NCBI GenBank assembly: GCA_964384785.1
Contig: CAYLLH010000112.1
Span: forward strand, 1 to 63,029
Length of the DNA: 63,029 nucleotides
Source of the DNA: JAZKSG01 sp964384785
GTDB taxonomy: Archaea > Thermoplasmatota > E2 > DHVEG-1
Direction of reading: 5' to 3'
The position numbers were made by a program, and so were the translations under genes. The notes below the pieces were generated by a model that saw only the letters and a program-made list of their open reading frames with translations, made no database searches and had not been told where the DNA came from. Below are positions 22,305 to 30,693 of the stretch, piece after piece (position 1 is the first letter of the stretch; every line of letters starts with the position of its first letter).

Positions 22305-24555
22305 TTGTTGTCCAGACTATAAGGAAAACGTGATGGTTACATGGATTACAGATAATGGTAAACCACATAAAATAAAGAGTTTTTACAAGCCTAGTTTTTT
22401 TGTTTATGCAAATCGGGATGAACTTTTAACGCTTGTATCTATTCTTAGAGATAAAACTGAAGTTGAAAATCTTGATTTTTGTTTTAAAAAAATAAACTTG
22501 GGTTTTGATAAAAAAAAACTTGTTCTAAAGGTTACACCAAAAAAACTATGTTTTTTTAGAAAACTAGCTGAAAAAATTGATTATTGGGGTGGTTTTTGCA
22601 GATATCAACTTTTTGATGTGGATCTACGTATGTCGTCTAGATTTCTTCAGGATATGGGTGTTTTTTGTAATGGTTTTGTTAGATGGGATGGAAAAAAATT
22701 TTTATTAGATGACAAAAAGCAATGGGCTGTTGATTATAATAAACCAGAGTATCATAGTCAGGTTTTTGAAATATTCTCAAAAAAACAAAGTAAAATAACA
22801 TCTTTTGAAAAACCCATAAAATCGATAAAAATAGGGAATAATGTTGTTAGTGAACGTTGTGAAAAGGAAACTATTTTGTTTGCAATAAAACAGCTTAAAA
22901 AATCTGATCCTGATGTTTTATTTGTCCATAGGGGGGACAGTGTGGTTTTTCCTTATCTTTATCATCGTGCCCGGAAAAACAGTATTGAAAATCATTTGAT
23001 GCTTGGCCGTGATAAAAATTTTTTAAAACCAGTTAAACAGAGTAAATCCTATTTTAGTTATGGACAAATAGTGTATCGACCTGCTTTTTATACTTTGAAG
23101 GGACGAGCGCATCTTGACAGCTATAATTCGTTTATCTACGGTGAAAGTGGTCTGCAGGGTTTGGTTGATATGTCTCGTTGTTCTAATATTCCTCTTCAGA
23201 TTTTGTCTCGTGTTGGTCCGGGTACTGCGATTAGTCAAATACAGGTTAACCATGCAAGAGAGAAAGGTTATCTTATTCCATGGAAAAAAAATATTCCTGA
23301 GGGTTGGAAGTCTGCTTTGGATCTTTTAAAATCTGATCGTGGTGGTTTGATTCTTGATCCAGTTGTGGGTTTACATGAGGATGTTGTGGAGTTTGATTTT
23401 GCATCATTGTATCCAAATATTATGGTTAATTACAATATCAGCCCTGAGACTATGTTCTGCAGCTGCTGCCGTTCTAATCCAAGTATTGTGGTTCCTCAGC
23501 TGGGTTATCATATTTGTAGTCGTAAAACAGGTCTTTTGCCTGAGGTTTTAAAACCTGTTTTGCACCGTCGTTTTTATTATAAGGCTCGTTCTAAAAACCA
23601 GAAATATGACACAGAGCTTTACAAAGAGTTGCAGCAGGCGTGGAAATGGGTTCTTTTGGTATGTTTCGGTTATACTGGTTACAGAAACGCCAGGTATGGT
23701 CGTATAGAATGCTACGAGAGCATCACAGCATTCAGTAGGGAAATACTTTTGAAGGCTTTTGAATGCGTTGAAAACACAGGATACACGGTTTTACATGGAA
23801 TAATTGACTCATTGTGGGTTAAACCAAAAAAAGACTGTAAAAACCCAGCGTTTTTATCACGTTTAATTAGCAACACGACAGGTGTTCGGATGGATGTAGA
23901 AGGACACTACAAATGGATAGTGTTCCTTCCTAACAAAAACACAGAGGTTGGTGCTTTGAATAGATACTATGGAATGTTTGATACTGGTGAACTAAAAGTT
24001 CGTGGTGTTGAACTACGTCAAAAAAACTCTCCGGTTTTTCTTAAAAAAATGCAAGAAGAAATACTCAATGTTTTCACCAAAGCAGATAACAAAAAAGAAT
24101 TCCTTAATTTGATTCCAGAAGCCTTAGAGGTTGTAAAAAATTATGCTAAAAAAATAATCAAAGAAGAAGTAGAACCTGAAAAACTGTTAATTAAAACCTG
24201 TGTATCAAAAAATGTAACAGAATACAAAGTAAATAATTTTACTAAATGCGCGCTTTTACAACTTAGAAAAAAAGGTATTGAGCCAAATCCCGGTCAAAAT
24301 GTTTCTTATGTTGTATGCGATGAAAAAAACAAAAACATATCAAAAAGAATTTGTGTTTTAGAAAACCTTGAAGAGTTTGAATTTTTTGATACTGATTTTT
24401 ATCTACGTCAAACAGCTCAATACGCTGAAAGTATCCTACTTCCTTTTGGTTGCACCTCTGAAAAATTATATGATATGTTTCAAAAAATAAAAAATAGAGA
24501 GCGATATAATGTATCCATTTTACCTGGAGTTAGAACTCATCAAACCAGTTTCTGA
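22282..24555 (+). CDS. Divergent family B DNA polymerase, exonuclease-dead and motif C altered
   Basis: 757 residues. The polymerase part is recognisable: motif A DFASLYPN (D372), motif B K455 followed by GYTGYRNARYGRIE, and the KVRGVELRQ thumb motif (about 572). Motif C reads LHGIIDSLW (505-512), so the first aspartate of the usual DTD is isoleucine while the second (D509), the metal ligand, remains. The NS pair of motif B is also lost. In the exonuclease domain the DIE of Exo I is replaced (VFEIFSK, about 161-167) and the Exo II aspartate is missing (HRGDSVVFPYL). Proofreading should be absent and polymerase activity weak or specialised, as in archaeal PolB2. The ATG lies inside the preceding gene. 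Confidence 0.85.
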   Translation: MLTGNILDCCPDYKENVMVTWITDNGKPHKIKSFYKPSFFVYANRDELLTLVSILRDKTEVENLDFCFKKINLGFDKKKLVLKVTPKKLCFFRKLAEKIDYWGGFCRYQLFDVDLRMSSRFLQDMGVFCNGFVRWDGKKFLLDDKKQWAVDYNKPEYHSQVFEIFSKKQSKITSFEKPIKSIKIGNNVVSERCEKETILFAIKQLKKSDPDVLFVHRGDSVVFPYLYHRARKNSIENHLMLGRDKNFLKPVKQSKSYFSYGQIVYRPAFYTLKGRAHLDSYNSFIYGESGLQGLVDMSRCSNIPLQILSRVGPGTAISQIQVNHAREKGYLIPWKKNIPEGWKSALDLLKSDRGGLILDPVVGLHEDVVEFDFASLYPNIMVNYNISPETMFCSCCRSNPSIVVPQLGYHICSRKTGLLPEVLKPVLHRRFYYKARSKNQKYDTELYKELQQAWKWVLLVCFGYTGYRNARYGRIECYESITAFSREILLKAFECVENTGYTVLHGIIDSLWVKPKKDCKNPAFLSRLISNTTGVRMDVEGHYKWIVFLPNKNTEVGALNRYYGMFDTGELKVRGVELRQKNSPVFLKKMQEEILNVFTKADNKKEFLNLIPEALEVVKNYAKKIIKEEVEPEKLLIKTCVSKNVTEYKVNNFTKCALLQLRKKGIEPNPGQNVSYVVCDEKNKNISKRICVLENLEEFEFFDTDFYLRQTAQYAESILLPFGCTSEKLYDMFQKIKNRERYNVSILPGVRTHQTSF

Positions 24556-24943
24556 TTTTTTAAAGAATCAGGATTACAAGGTTTATCATGAAATAAAAAT
24601 AGGATTTTGCAGAGCAGATTTGGTGGGTTTTAAAAAAAATAAAACAGTTGCAGTTGAGCTTAAACTAACTGATTGGAAAAAAGCAATAGTTCAAGCAAAA
24701 AACTACCAACTGGGTGCAGACTATGTATACTTAGCTTTTCCACTCAAAAAATCTTTTAATGTTCTAAAAAAAGTTGAACATATTCTAAAAAAGGAAGGTA
24801 TTGGTTTTTTGGTTGTAGAAGAAGAAAAATGTAATGTTAGAAAAATATTAGATGCGAAAGTTTCTGAGCGAAAAATATGTAGAATTACTCAAAAGGAAAT
24901 TAAAAAAAATCGTAGAACAAGTTTTCAAAAAAGAAGTTTTTGA
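24509..24943 (+). CDS. PD-(D/E)XK nuclease-fold protein, possibly frameshifted at its end
   Basis: 144 residues of restriction-endonuclease-like fold: a helix with E/K residues, then EIKIGFCRADLVGF (the motif II Asp), VAVELKLTDW (the ExK motif) and KAIVQAKNYQLGADYVYLAF, the Q-x-K helix and strand seen in RecB/Cas4-like and RmuC-like nucleases. All catalytic residues are present. It overlaps the polymerase gene by 47 bases. After an eight-A run near 24902, a different frame continues as IVEQVFKKEVFDVQKIIK and ends at a stop (24984-24986) directly abutting the next ATG, so the true C-terminus may be that one. It probably cuts or trims DNA handled by the polymerase. Confidence 0.75.
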   Translation: MYPFYLELELIKPVSDFLKNQDYKVYHEIKIGFCRADLVGFKKNKTVAVELKLTDWKKAIVQAKNYQLGADYVYLAFPLKKSFNVLKKVEHILKKEGIGFLVVEEEKCNVRKILDAKVSERKICRITQKEIKKNRRTSFQKRSF

Positions 24944-24986
24944 TGTCCAAAAAATAATAAAAACAAAAAACATACCCTGTAATTAA

Positions 24987-25457
24987 ATGGTTAATTTGTT
25001 GTCAAAAGAAGAAATTATTTTCATAAATGAAGTTTCTCTAAAATTAACAGATGAAGAAGATAAATTTTATTTAGAATATCCTGATGATCTAGATTTTTTA
25101 ATAGATTTAGTAAAAAAAGATTTTAAGGATGATTTTTACAAATCAGCCCTTTGGTACTGTATTTCGATTATAGTTTTACATCCTTTTAAAAATGGTAATC
25201 ATCGTACTTCTATTTTAGCAGCTGAGCATTTTTTGTTAAAGAATAACTTTCAGTCTTTTACTGATGATGAAAAGGATACTTGGTTAGAAAAATATAGGAT
25301 AGAATACGAAAAAGAATATGAATTAGAAAGAGATTTTTTTAGGATAGCTTGTATAGAAAATAGAGATAAACAAAAAGAAGAAATAAAAAATATAATGATT
25401 TCAGAGTATGGAAAAACTATAAAGCGATGGCTTAAAAAAAATTATAAAACTAAATAA
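24987..25457 (+). CDS. Fic/Doc-family protein (Doc-like)
   Basis: 156 residues. The signature VLHPFKNGNHRTSIL matches the Doc form of the Fic motif (H-x-F-x3-N-x-R-T) better than the AMPylating HPFx(D/E)GNGR form: the acidic residue is N, and H stands where K or G is usual. Doc proteins phosphorylate or otherwise modify targets such as EF-Tu and are often toxins. No Phd-like antitoxin precedes it. It is the last gene of the polymerase operon by position, possibly with zero spacing to the nuclease frame. A basic tail (IKRWLKKNYKTK) could bind nucleic acid. Activity cannot be predicted safely. Confidence 0.7.
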   Translation: MVNLLSKEEIIFINEVSLKLTDEEDKFYLEYPDDLDFLIDLVKKDFKDDFYKSALWYCISIIVLHPFKNGNHRTSILAAEHFLLKNNFQSFTDDEKDTWLEKYRIEYEKEYELERDFFRIACIENRDKQKEEIKNIMISEYGKTIKRWLKKNYKTK

Positions 25458-25812
25458 ACTATTTTTTTAGTGATGTTCTGCACAGTATTTAATCATGGTT
25501 TTTTTACTTTTTATAAATGATAATAATTCTTTTTTATCTTTATCTTTCATGGATTAGTCCTCAATTTTTATAATATAGATTAAAATGTTAGTTTAATATA
25601 GTATATAAAAATATCGAAGTAGTTGATATAAATAGTTATTTTTACATTTTTTTTTTGTACTGTTGATAAATTATTGTGTAATCTATTCAAAATAATCTTT
25701 TTTTTTACCTAAACATTTTTACGTGATTAGTTATTCCAGTTTTTCAAAAAAAGTTATAGGATACAACCCTGTTAAAAAGAAATATTTTGCTAAGGGAGGT
25801 CAAAGATAGATT
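25458..25812. other. Intergenic region before the acyl-CoA synthetase gene
   Basis: AT-rich, with one possible microprotein on the minus strand (25467-25550). On the plus strand AAGGGAGGTCAAAGATAGATTATGG at the right end supplies a strong GGGAGGT ribosome site for the synthetase gene. No RNA gene or repeat is seen. Confidence 0.5.
25467..25550 (-). CDS. Putative 27-residue basic microprotein
   Basis: MKDKDKKELLSFIKSKKTM... ending in YCAEHH, preceded by a GAGGA ribosome-like site. A C-x2-H-H end could bind metal. Support is limited to the start signal and the plausible composition; it may be chance. Confidence 0.25.
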   Translation of the reverse strand: MKDKDKKELLSFIKSKKTMIKYCAEHH

Positions 25813-27450
25813 ATGGAATCAGATAATATAAAGAAAGACAGTTATGAAGAAATGTACAAAAACTGGGAATGGAATATTCCTGAGTATTATAATTTTGGTT
25901 TTGATGCTGTAGATGACTGGGCGGAAAAAGAACCTGAGAAAACAGCTCTTATATCCATTCATAAAGATGGAGTAACTGATACCAAACACAGTTTTAAAGA
26001 TCTTAAAGAAAAAACAAACAAATTTGCAAATGTTCTCCGAAATATAGGTGTAAAAAAAGGCGATCGAGTTCTAATTGTTCTTCAAAGTATACCTGAATGG
26101 TATGAAGCTATGATTGGTATGATCAAACTTGGTGTTATTCCTATGCCAGGTACTGTTCTTCTAAGAGAAAAAAACATAAAATATCGAATAAACAGGTCTG
26201 AAGCAAACATGGTTATTACTGATTTAGATCACACAGAGATTGTTGAAAAAATCAAAGATGAATGCCCTACTCTAAAACATTTCATGTGCGTTCGTGATAA
26301 AAAAAATGGATGGCTTAGTTTTGAAGAAGAAATGGAAAAAGCATCAAATGAACTTAATCGAGATGATATAGAGAAAACCAAATCAGATGATCCAATGCTG
26401 ATATATTTCACATCAGGTACCACAGGTAACCCAAAAATGGTTCTTCACACTCATAAATACCCTTTGGGTCATGAGGTAACTGCTCGTTTCTGTCAGGATT
26501 TAAATGAAAACGATGTACATCTTACAGTATCTGAAACAGGTTGGGCAAAAGCAGCATGGGGAAAACTATTTGGACAGATGATAGTAGGAGCAACAATTCT
26601 TCAAGCTGAAACACCAGGTCGATTTGATGCAGATTTCATGCTAAAAAGTATGGAAAAATATGGAGTAACCACTTTTTGTGCACCACCAACAGTTTATCGT
26701 ATGCTAATCCAAGAAGATCTTTCGAAATATAATCTTAAACTACGTCATTCGATGAGCGCGGGTGAACCACTCAACCCAGAAGTTATCAATAAATGGAAAC
26801 AAGCATTTGGTAACAAAATACATGATTTCTATGGTCAAACAGAAACCGTGTGTTTAGTTTCAAACTATCCATGTATGCCTATTAAACCAGGTTCAATGGG
26901 TAAACCATCACCAGGTCATGATGTACGTATAGTTGATAACGAGGGAAACGAAGTAGATACCAACAAGGTTGGAAACATCGCTGTTAATGTTGGAGATAAA
27001 CGACCACCAGGCCTTTTCCAGGAATACTGGAAGGATGAAGATAAAATGGAAAATAGTTTCACTGGTGATTATTATTTTACTGGTGATCAAGCCTACAAAG
27101 ATGATGACGGTTATTTATGGTTTGTAGGAAGAGATGATGATGTCATCAAATCTTCAGGATATCGTATAGGTCCATTTGAAGTCGAATCAGCATTGGTTGA
27201 ACATGATGCCGTTGCGGAAGCAGCAGTAGTTGGTGTTCCAGATCCAGAAGGAGTACGTGGTATACTAGTAAAAGCATTTGTAGTATTAACAAAAGACTAC
27301 GAGCCATCTGATGAACTAACTAAAGAACTACAAGAACATGTTAAAAATGTTACAGCTCCATACAAATACCCAAGACTTATTAGTTACAAAAAAGAACTAC
27401 CGAAAACTATTTCTGGTAAAATACTTCGTAGAAAACTAAGAGAAGAATAA
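25813..27450 (+). CDS. AMP-forming acyl-CoA synthetase (medium-chain/acetyl type)
   Basis: 545 residues. The AMP-binding P-loop YFTSGTTGNPKMV, the DFYGQTETV motif, the YFTGDQAYKDDDGYLWFVGRDDDVIKSSGYRIG hinge region (shown here only for its key TGD, GRxDD and G-x-R-I-G elements) and the C-terminal lysine in PKTISGKILRRKLRE are all intact. The WEWNIPEYYNFGFD start resembles MACS-type enzymes that activate medium-chain or aromatic acids. It converts a carboxylic acid, ATP and CoA to acyl-CoA, AMP and pyrophosphate in the cytosol. A single gene with a strong ribosome site; possibly used for amino-acid-derived acids in a protein degrader. Confidence 0.9.
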   Translation: MESDNIKKDSYEEMYKNWEWNIPEYYNFGFDAVDDWAEKEPEKTALISIHKDGVTDTKHSFKDLKEKTNKFANVLRNIGVKKGDRVLIVLQSIPEWYEAMIGMIKLGVIPMPGTVLLREKNIKYRINRSEANMVITDLDHTEIVEKIKDECPTLKHFMCVRDKKNGWLSFEEEMEKASNELNRDDIEKTKSDDPMLIYFTSGTTGNPKMVLHTHKYPLGHEVTARFCQDLNENDVHLTVSETGWAKAAWGKLFGQMIVGATILQAETPGRFDADFMLKSMEKYGVTTFCAPPTVYRMLIQEDLSKYNLKLRHSMSAGEPLNPEVINKWKQAFGNKIHDFYGQTETVCLVSNYPCMPIKPGSMGKPSPGHDVRIVDNEGNEVDTNKVGNIAVNVGDKRPPGLFQEYWKDEDKMENSFTGDYYFTGDQAYKDDDGYLWFVGRDDDVIKSSGYRIGPFEVESALVEHDAVAEAAVVGVPDPEGVRGILVKAFVVLTKDYEPSDELTKELQEHVKNVTAPYKYPRLISYKKELPKTISGKILRRKLREE

Positions 27451-27460
27451 AAAAATCATT

Positions 27461-27763
27461 TTATTCTTTTTCTTCTTTTTTTTCATCGTTTTCAACAAAT
27501 TCTTCATCAAAATCATAATTCTGAGTACATTGATTCTTGATATCTTTTAATTTAAGATTTAAAAAGTAATCACTTGAGATAAACAAATTATGTTTAAGAT
27601 TACCATTTTTGAATTCTTCACTGAACTCATTTTTTACTTGATCGATAATAGATTTCGCAGTTTTATTTATGACAAGATCAACAAATTCTTTAAGGTCAAC
27701 CTCAGTTTCAGAGCTTCTTTTGTTATACCACTCTAAAGCTTCTTCGAATATCTTGTCTTTCAT
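27461..27763 (-). CDS. Hypothetical acidic protein
   Basis: 100 residues with no recognised family. Helical and acidic with a poly-D/E/K end (EEFVENDEKKEEKE). The start is set at 27763 (MKDKIFEEALEWY) because an in-frame ATG seven codons upstream contains the ribosome site itself (ATAGGAGGAGTGAATGGG). It is convergent with the acyl-CoA synthetase gene. No signal peptide or membrane helix, so it should be cytosolic. Two amphipathic helices (LKEFVDLVINKTAKSIIDQV and the next) suggest a protein-binding or oligomerising role, which is only a guess. Confidence 0.65.
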   Translation of the reverse strand: MKDKIFEEALEWYNKRSSETEVDLKEFVDLVINKTAKSIIDQVKNEFSEEFKNGNLKHNLFISSDYFLNLKLKDIKNQCTQNYDFDEEFVENDEKKEEKE

Positions 27764-27869
27764 CCCATTCACTCCTCCTATCAATTAAACAGATAGCTAT
27801 CTCTGCTTTTAATAGATAAAATAACAGTTATTAAACATTTCTTTCGCTGGATGTCGAAAAAAAGAATTT

Positions 27870-28724
27870 TTAGTTTTCTTTAATAATCACTGAATCTGTA
27901 TCAATATTTGATAGATAACAAGAACAATTATTATCTGGAAGATTCCAGGTTTGATTTGTATCATATGGTATAACATTTGCATTAAAACTAACTGTTTTAC
28001 CTTGATTGCTGCTAAAATCAAAACTGTTATCAGAAAGATTTATCGGAACAATGCTTTGATCAGAAAGTGTTAAATTCAACCAATCTGTAAAATCATCAGA
28101 GGATACTATGCCTGTAACGTTTACTTTTTGATAATAATATTTTATGATTTCTTCTGAACTGTTAACATTGTAAATTTTTCTTTGATAAACATAATTATTA
28201 TCTGAGGCTGTATTAGTAAGAGTTAGAGTATTGTTATCATTTGAAAACATGTATGTATATGTATAATTTGTTCCATTGTCAAAAAGTGTGATTTTTTGTT
28301 TTTCAGAATCAATATCAATTTCTCCTTCAAGTATAGTCATATTATCTTCTGGTGAAGGGTTACGGTAACTGGGAAGTAATGGTTCAGAATCTTCTGAATC
28401 CCCTGGCGTGTTCTGATTTTCATCATCTATTTTACTTACTTTATCATCTAAACAATAAGATAAATAAGTTTCTTTGTTTGTAATATTTAAGAAATCATCA
28501 GATCTTTCCCATGTTCCATAAAAACGCAGATCCGTTATGGGATCATTTTTTTCCGTATTATCCTCATCTGATTCATCATTTGAACCTATTAATTGTTTAT
28601 CGTTTATATTTAAAGATGGAGGATTATCTTCAAATGGATTCTGAATAATTAGTATACTAATACTTCCTGCAGCTATCATTGTTATTATTGCTAATGATGC
28701 TAACAATTTTGTTACAATCCTCAT
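27870..28724 (-). CDS. Membrane-anchored extracellular protein, OB-like C-terminal domain
   Basis: 284 residues. An N-terminal signal anchor (LLASLAIITMIAAGSISILI) is followed by an acidic low-complexity linker (GSNDESDEDNTEKND), a lipocalin-like or beta-rich segment (ITNKETYLSY...NTLTLTNTAS) and a C-terminal domain with alternating strands (VNVTGIVSSDDFTDWLNLTLS...VSFNANVIPY) that looks like a small OB-fold. N-x-S/T sites are frequent, fitting a glycosylated surface protein. No close family is recognised. It stands alone on the minus strand. Confidence 0.65.
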   Translation of the reverse strand: MRIVTKLLASLAIITMIAAGSISILIIQNPFEDNPPSLNINDKQLIGSNDESDEDNTEKNDPITDLRFYGTWERSDDFLNITNKETYLSYCLDDKVSKIDDENQNTPGDSEDSEPLLPSYRNPSPEDNMTILEGEIDIDSEKQKITLFDNGTNYTYTYMFSNDNNTLTLTNTASDNNYVYQRKIYNVNSSEEIIKYYYQKVNVTGIVSSDDFTDWLNLTLSDQSIVPINLSDNSFDFSSNQGKTVSFNANVIPYDTNQTWNLPDNNCSCYLSNIDTDSVIIKEN

Positions 28725-29005
28725 ATTTTTCTTTAACCCTATTTTTTTTTATATGTTTTTTAAGTAAATCTTTTTTATGTAGTATAAATCTATTTCTCTT
28801 TTTGTGTTGGTTAAACAATTTTTTTTAGACATTTTTTTTTCTATTTATTTATTATTAGTTGTTTTAGTATTTAAAAACCTTGAAATCGTTTGGTAATTTC
28901 CAAACAGTGTGCCCTTTTTTTCATTAGGATATAATTATACAATAAGTTTTATATATTTTGAAAATTAAATAATACTCAGAAGTGTACAGGAGACAAAAAA
29001 ACATC
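28725..29005. other. AT-rich divergent promoter region
   Basis: Lies between two divergent genes. ATAAGTTTTATATATTTTG at about 28940-28958 is a good TATA candidate for the plus-strand small membrane protein, which then has an ACAGGAGAC ribosome site. Nothing else is recognised. Confidence 0.45.
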
Positions 29006-29242
29006 ATGAAAGAAAAACAAACACAACAAAGCCTGGGGCGACTAAGATACCTCTTACTAATAGTCAGCGCATGGTGTATGGGAATAGGACTAAGATTTAT
29101 AATGATGAACGTTGGATCCGAAATATATGTAAACGGATGGTTCGATAAGATATTTGACTGGGGGATACTCTTCACATTAGGAGTAATAGTATTCTCAATC
29201 TGCATCTATGACTATATAACTCAAAGAAACCCATTAAAATAA
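29006..29242 (+). CDS. Small two-helix membrane protein
   Basis: 78 residues with two hydrophobic segments (about 14-32 and 50-68) and short charged ends. The ATG at 29006 is chosen over an in-frame GTG at 28982, which lies within or before the AGGAGA ribosome site. The sequence has well-spaced W and G residues (SAWCMGIGLRF, GWFDKIFDWGI) that suggest a genuine conserved family, but I do not recognise it. It precedes the HPP-family gene and may share its transcript. Confidence 0.6.
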   Translation: MKEKQTQQSLGRLRYLLLIVSAWCMGIGLRFIMMNVGSEIYVNGWFDKIFDWGILFTLGVIVFSICIYDYITQRNPLK

Positions 29243-29299
29243 GTAAAATATAAATAAACAATTCTTTTTTTCATTTACTACTCAACAATACCAGCTATA

Positions 29300-29837
29300 T
29301 GGAAAGAAGTAATATAAAAAAACTTAAAGAAATAGAAATTCTTGATAAAAAATCTAAAAAATACAAATTTAGATTCATATTCCAATGTATACGAGCAACA
29401 CTAACAATACTACAACTCTTCTTTTTCTTGATATACTAACAGAAACAGCAATAATAACCTCATTAGGAGCCTCAGCTATGATAACATTTACTATGCCATA
29501 TAAATACACAGCAGATGTAAGAAGGTTAATAGGCGGTTATCTTGTAGGAATAATAATAGGTTTTATATTTTACTTAATAACAACAGCTGTATCTACAGAG
29601 AAAATAATACCAACCAATCACACATTACCCTTAATACTGTTAGCAGCAACATCAGTTGGAGTATCAATATTTATAATGACTATGCTGAACACAGAACATG
29701 CTCCAGCAGCAGGAGTAGCACTGGGTCTAGTAATCCAAGAATGGACAATAATAACAATAATATTTATTATAGCTTCAATTATTTGGATGACCTTAATTAA
29801 AAATCTTCTAAAAAACTGGATGATAGATCTTACATAG
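29300..29837 (+). pseudogene. HPP-family membrane protein, frameshifted near its 5' end
   Basis: From the ATG at 29300 the product begins MERSNIKKLKEIEILDKKSK...FRFIFQCIRATLTI and reaches a stop at about 29441. In the -1 frame the same DNA continues as FLDILTETAIITSLGASAMI, the conserved second helix of HPP proteins, then YLVGIIIGFIFYL and NTEHAPAAGVALGLV (the HPP-like loop). One missing T in the TTCTTTTTCTT run at about 29421-29432 explains the break. HPP proteins have four or five membrane helices and may carry nitrite or small anions. The annotated part from 29385 alone lacks the first helix. A sequence error is at least as likely as a true pseudogene. Confidence 0.7.
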
Positions 29838-29862
29838 AAAAAGTAACTAAATCAACAATTTG

Positions 29863-29892
29863 GGGGGTCTTTTCTCTATAAGGTTTATATAT
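29863..29892 (+). promoter_or_regulatory. Divergent copy of the 30-base secretome promoter element
   Basis: The last 18 bases (TCTATAAGGTTTATATAT) match the common core of the element in 15 of 18 positions compared with the copy at 51599, and the first 12 match in about seven. It has GGGGG in place of GAGGA and lacks the GG before TCTATAAA. It precedes the tandem winged-helix gene by 52 bases, and may be an autoregulated or merely basal form of the promoter. Confidence 0.4.
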
Positions 29893-29944
29893 CATAAAAA
29901 ACAACATTTATAATAAGAACAAATAAAAAAAGCTGTAGTTGCTT

Positions 29945-30574
29945 ATGTTTGATGAAAAAATATTTGAACTAAAAGCCCGAAAAAAAATCTATGAATTCAT
30001 CATGGAAAACCCAGGTTTACATTTTAGAGAAATAGCAAGAAATCTAAACATACCAAACTCCACCTTAAGATATCACTTAAATTACCTAAAAAAAAGAGGT
30101 TTTCTAACACATGAATTCGAAAACGGCTATTCTAGATATTATATAGTTCAAAATGTAAGTAAAGACGATAAAAGAATAATAAACATTCTTAGAGAGGCAG
30201 TTCCCAGAAATATAATTCTTTATCTAACACTTTATCCATATTCCTCTCAGACAGATATAAAAAAATTTGTAAAAAAATGGCGTCAGCATCCATCAAAAAT
30301 AGGTTTCTATCTTGACAAACATCACACAACATTAGGTTTTCATCTAAAAAAATTAATAGATGAAGAAATCATAGAATCCTTTGATGAAGGATCAGAAATA
30401 AAATATACTTTAAAAAAACCTGAAGAAATCGTAGATCTTCTAATAAGATATGATAAAACACTTTTAGAAGAAGCATATGGCAGGGTTCTTAAATGGATAG
30501 AAAACCCTGATGACAAAATTGATGCAGTAATCGATTTATTATTTGATATTTTTCCATTACATTTTAGATGTTAA
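29945..30574 (+). CDS. Tandem winged-helix transcriptional regulator (COG3398-like)
   Basis: 209 residues with two winged-helix units. The first (about 8-70) reads KIYEFIMENPGLHFREIARN...STLRYHLNYLKKRGFL, the second (about 85-165) NIILYLTLYPYSSQTDI...TTLGFHLKKLIDEEIIES. This double-HTH layout is widespread in Thermoplasmatota and other Euryarchaeota. The ATG at 29945 is preferred over a TTG two codons upstream. It is the nearest regulator to the first member of the secretome regulon and carries a related promoter, so it is a candidate controller. That link is inference. Confidence 0.82.
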   Translation: MFDEKIFELKARKKIYEFIMENPGLHFREIARNLNIPNSTLRYHLNYLKKRGFLTHEFENGYSRYYIVQNVSKDDKRIINILREAVPRNIILYLTLYPYSSQTDIKKFVKKWRQHPSKIGFYLDKHHTTLGFHLKKLIDEEIIESFDEGSEIKYTLKKPEEIVDLLIRYDKTLLEEAYGRVLKWIENPDDKIDAVIDLLFDIFPLHFRC

Positions 30575-30620
30575 ATATCAGTTTTTTTTTGAATTTTTCA
30601 TTTTTTGTATTTTTTCCCGT

Positions 30621-30650
30621 GAGGACTATTGGTCTATAAATTTTAAGTAT
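30621..30650 (+). promoter_or_regulatory. 30-base secretome promoter element, copy A
   Basis: GAGGA, five bases, GGTCTATAAA, two bases, then TTAAGTAT. It lies 43 bases before the ATG of the secreted zinc protease gene. The final TTAAGTAT is the TATA-box position of the aligned copies. Confidence 0.7.
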
Positions 30651-30693
30651 CCTTTAATTTAATTTCTATTATAAAAAAACTATTTTATAAAAA

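Noticed and set aside
22282..24555. Polymerase as part of a casposon or other self-replicating element
   Set aside because: No Cas1, no terminal inverted repeats, no protein-priming features; the polymerase neighbours fit a repair-type operon better.
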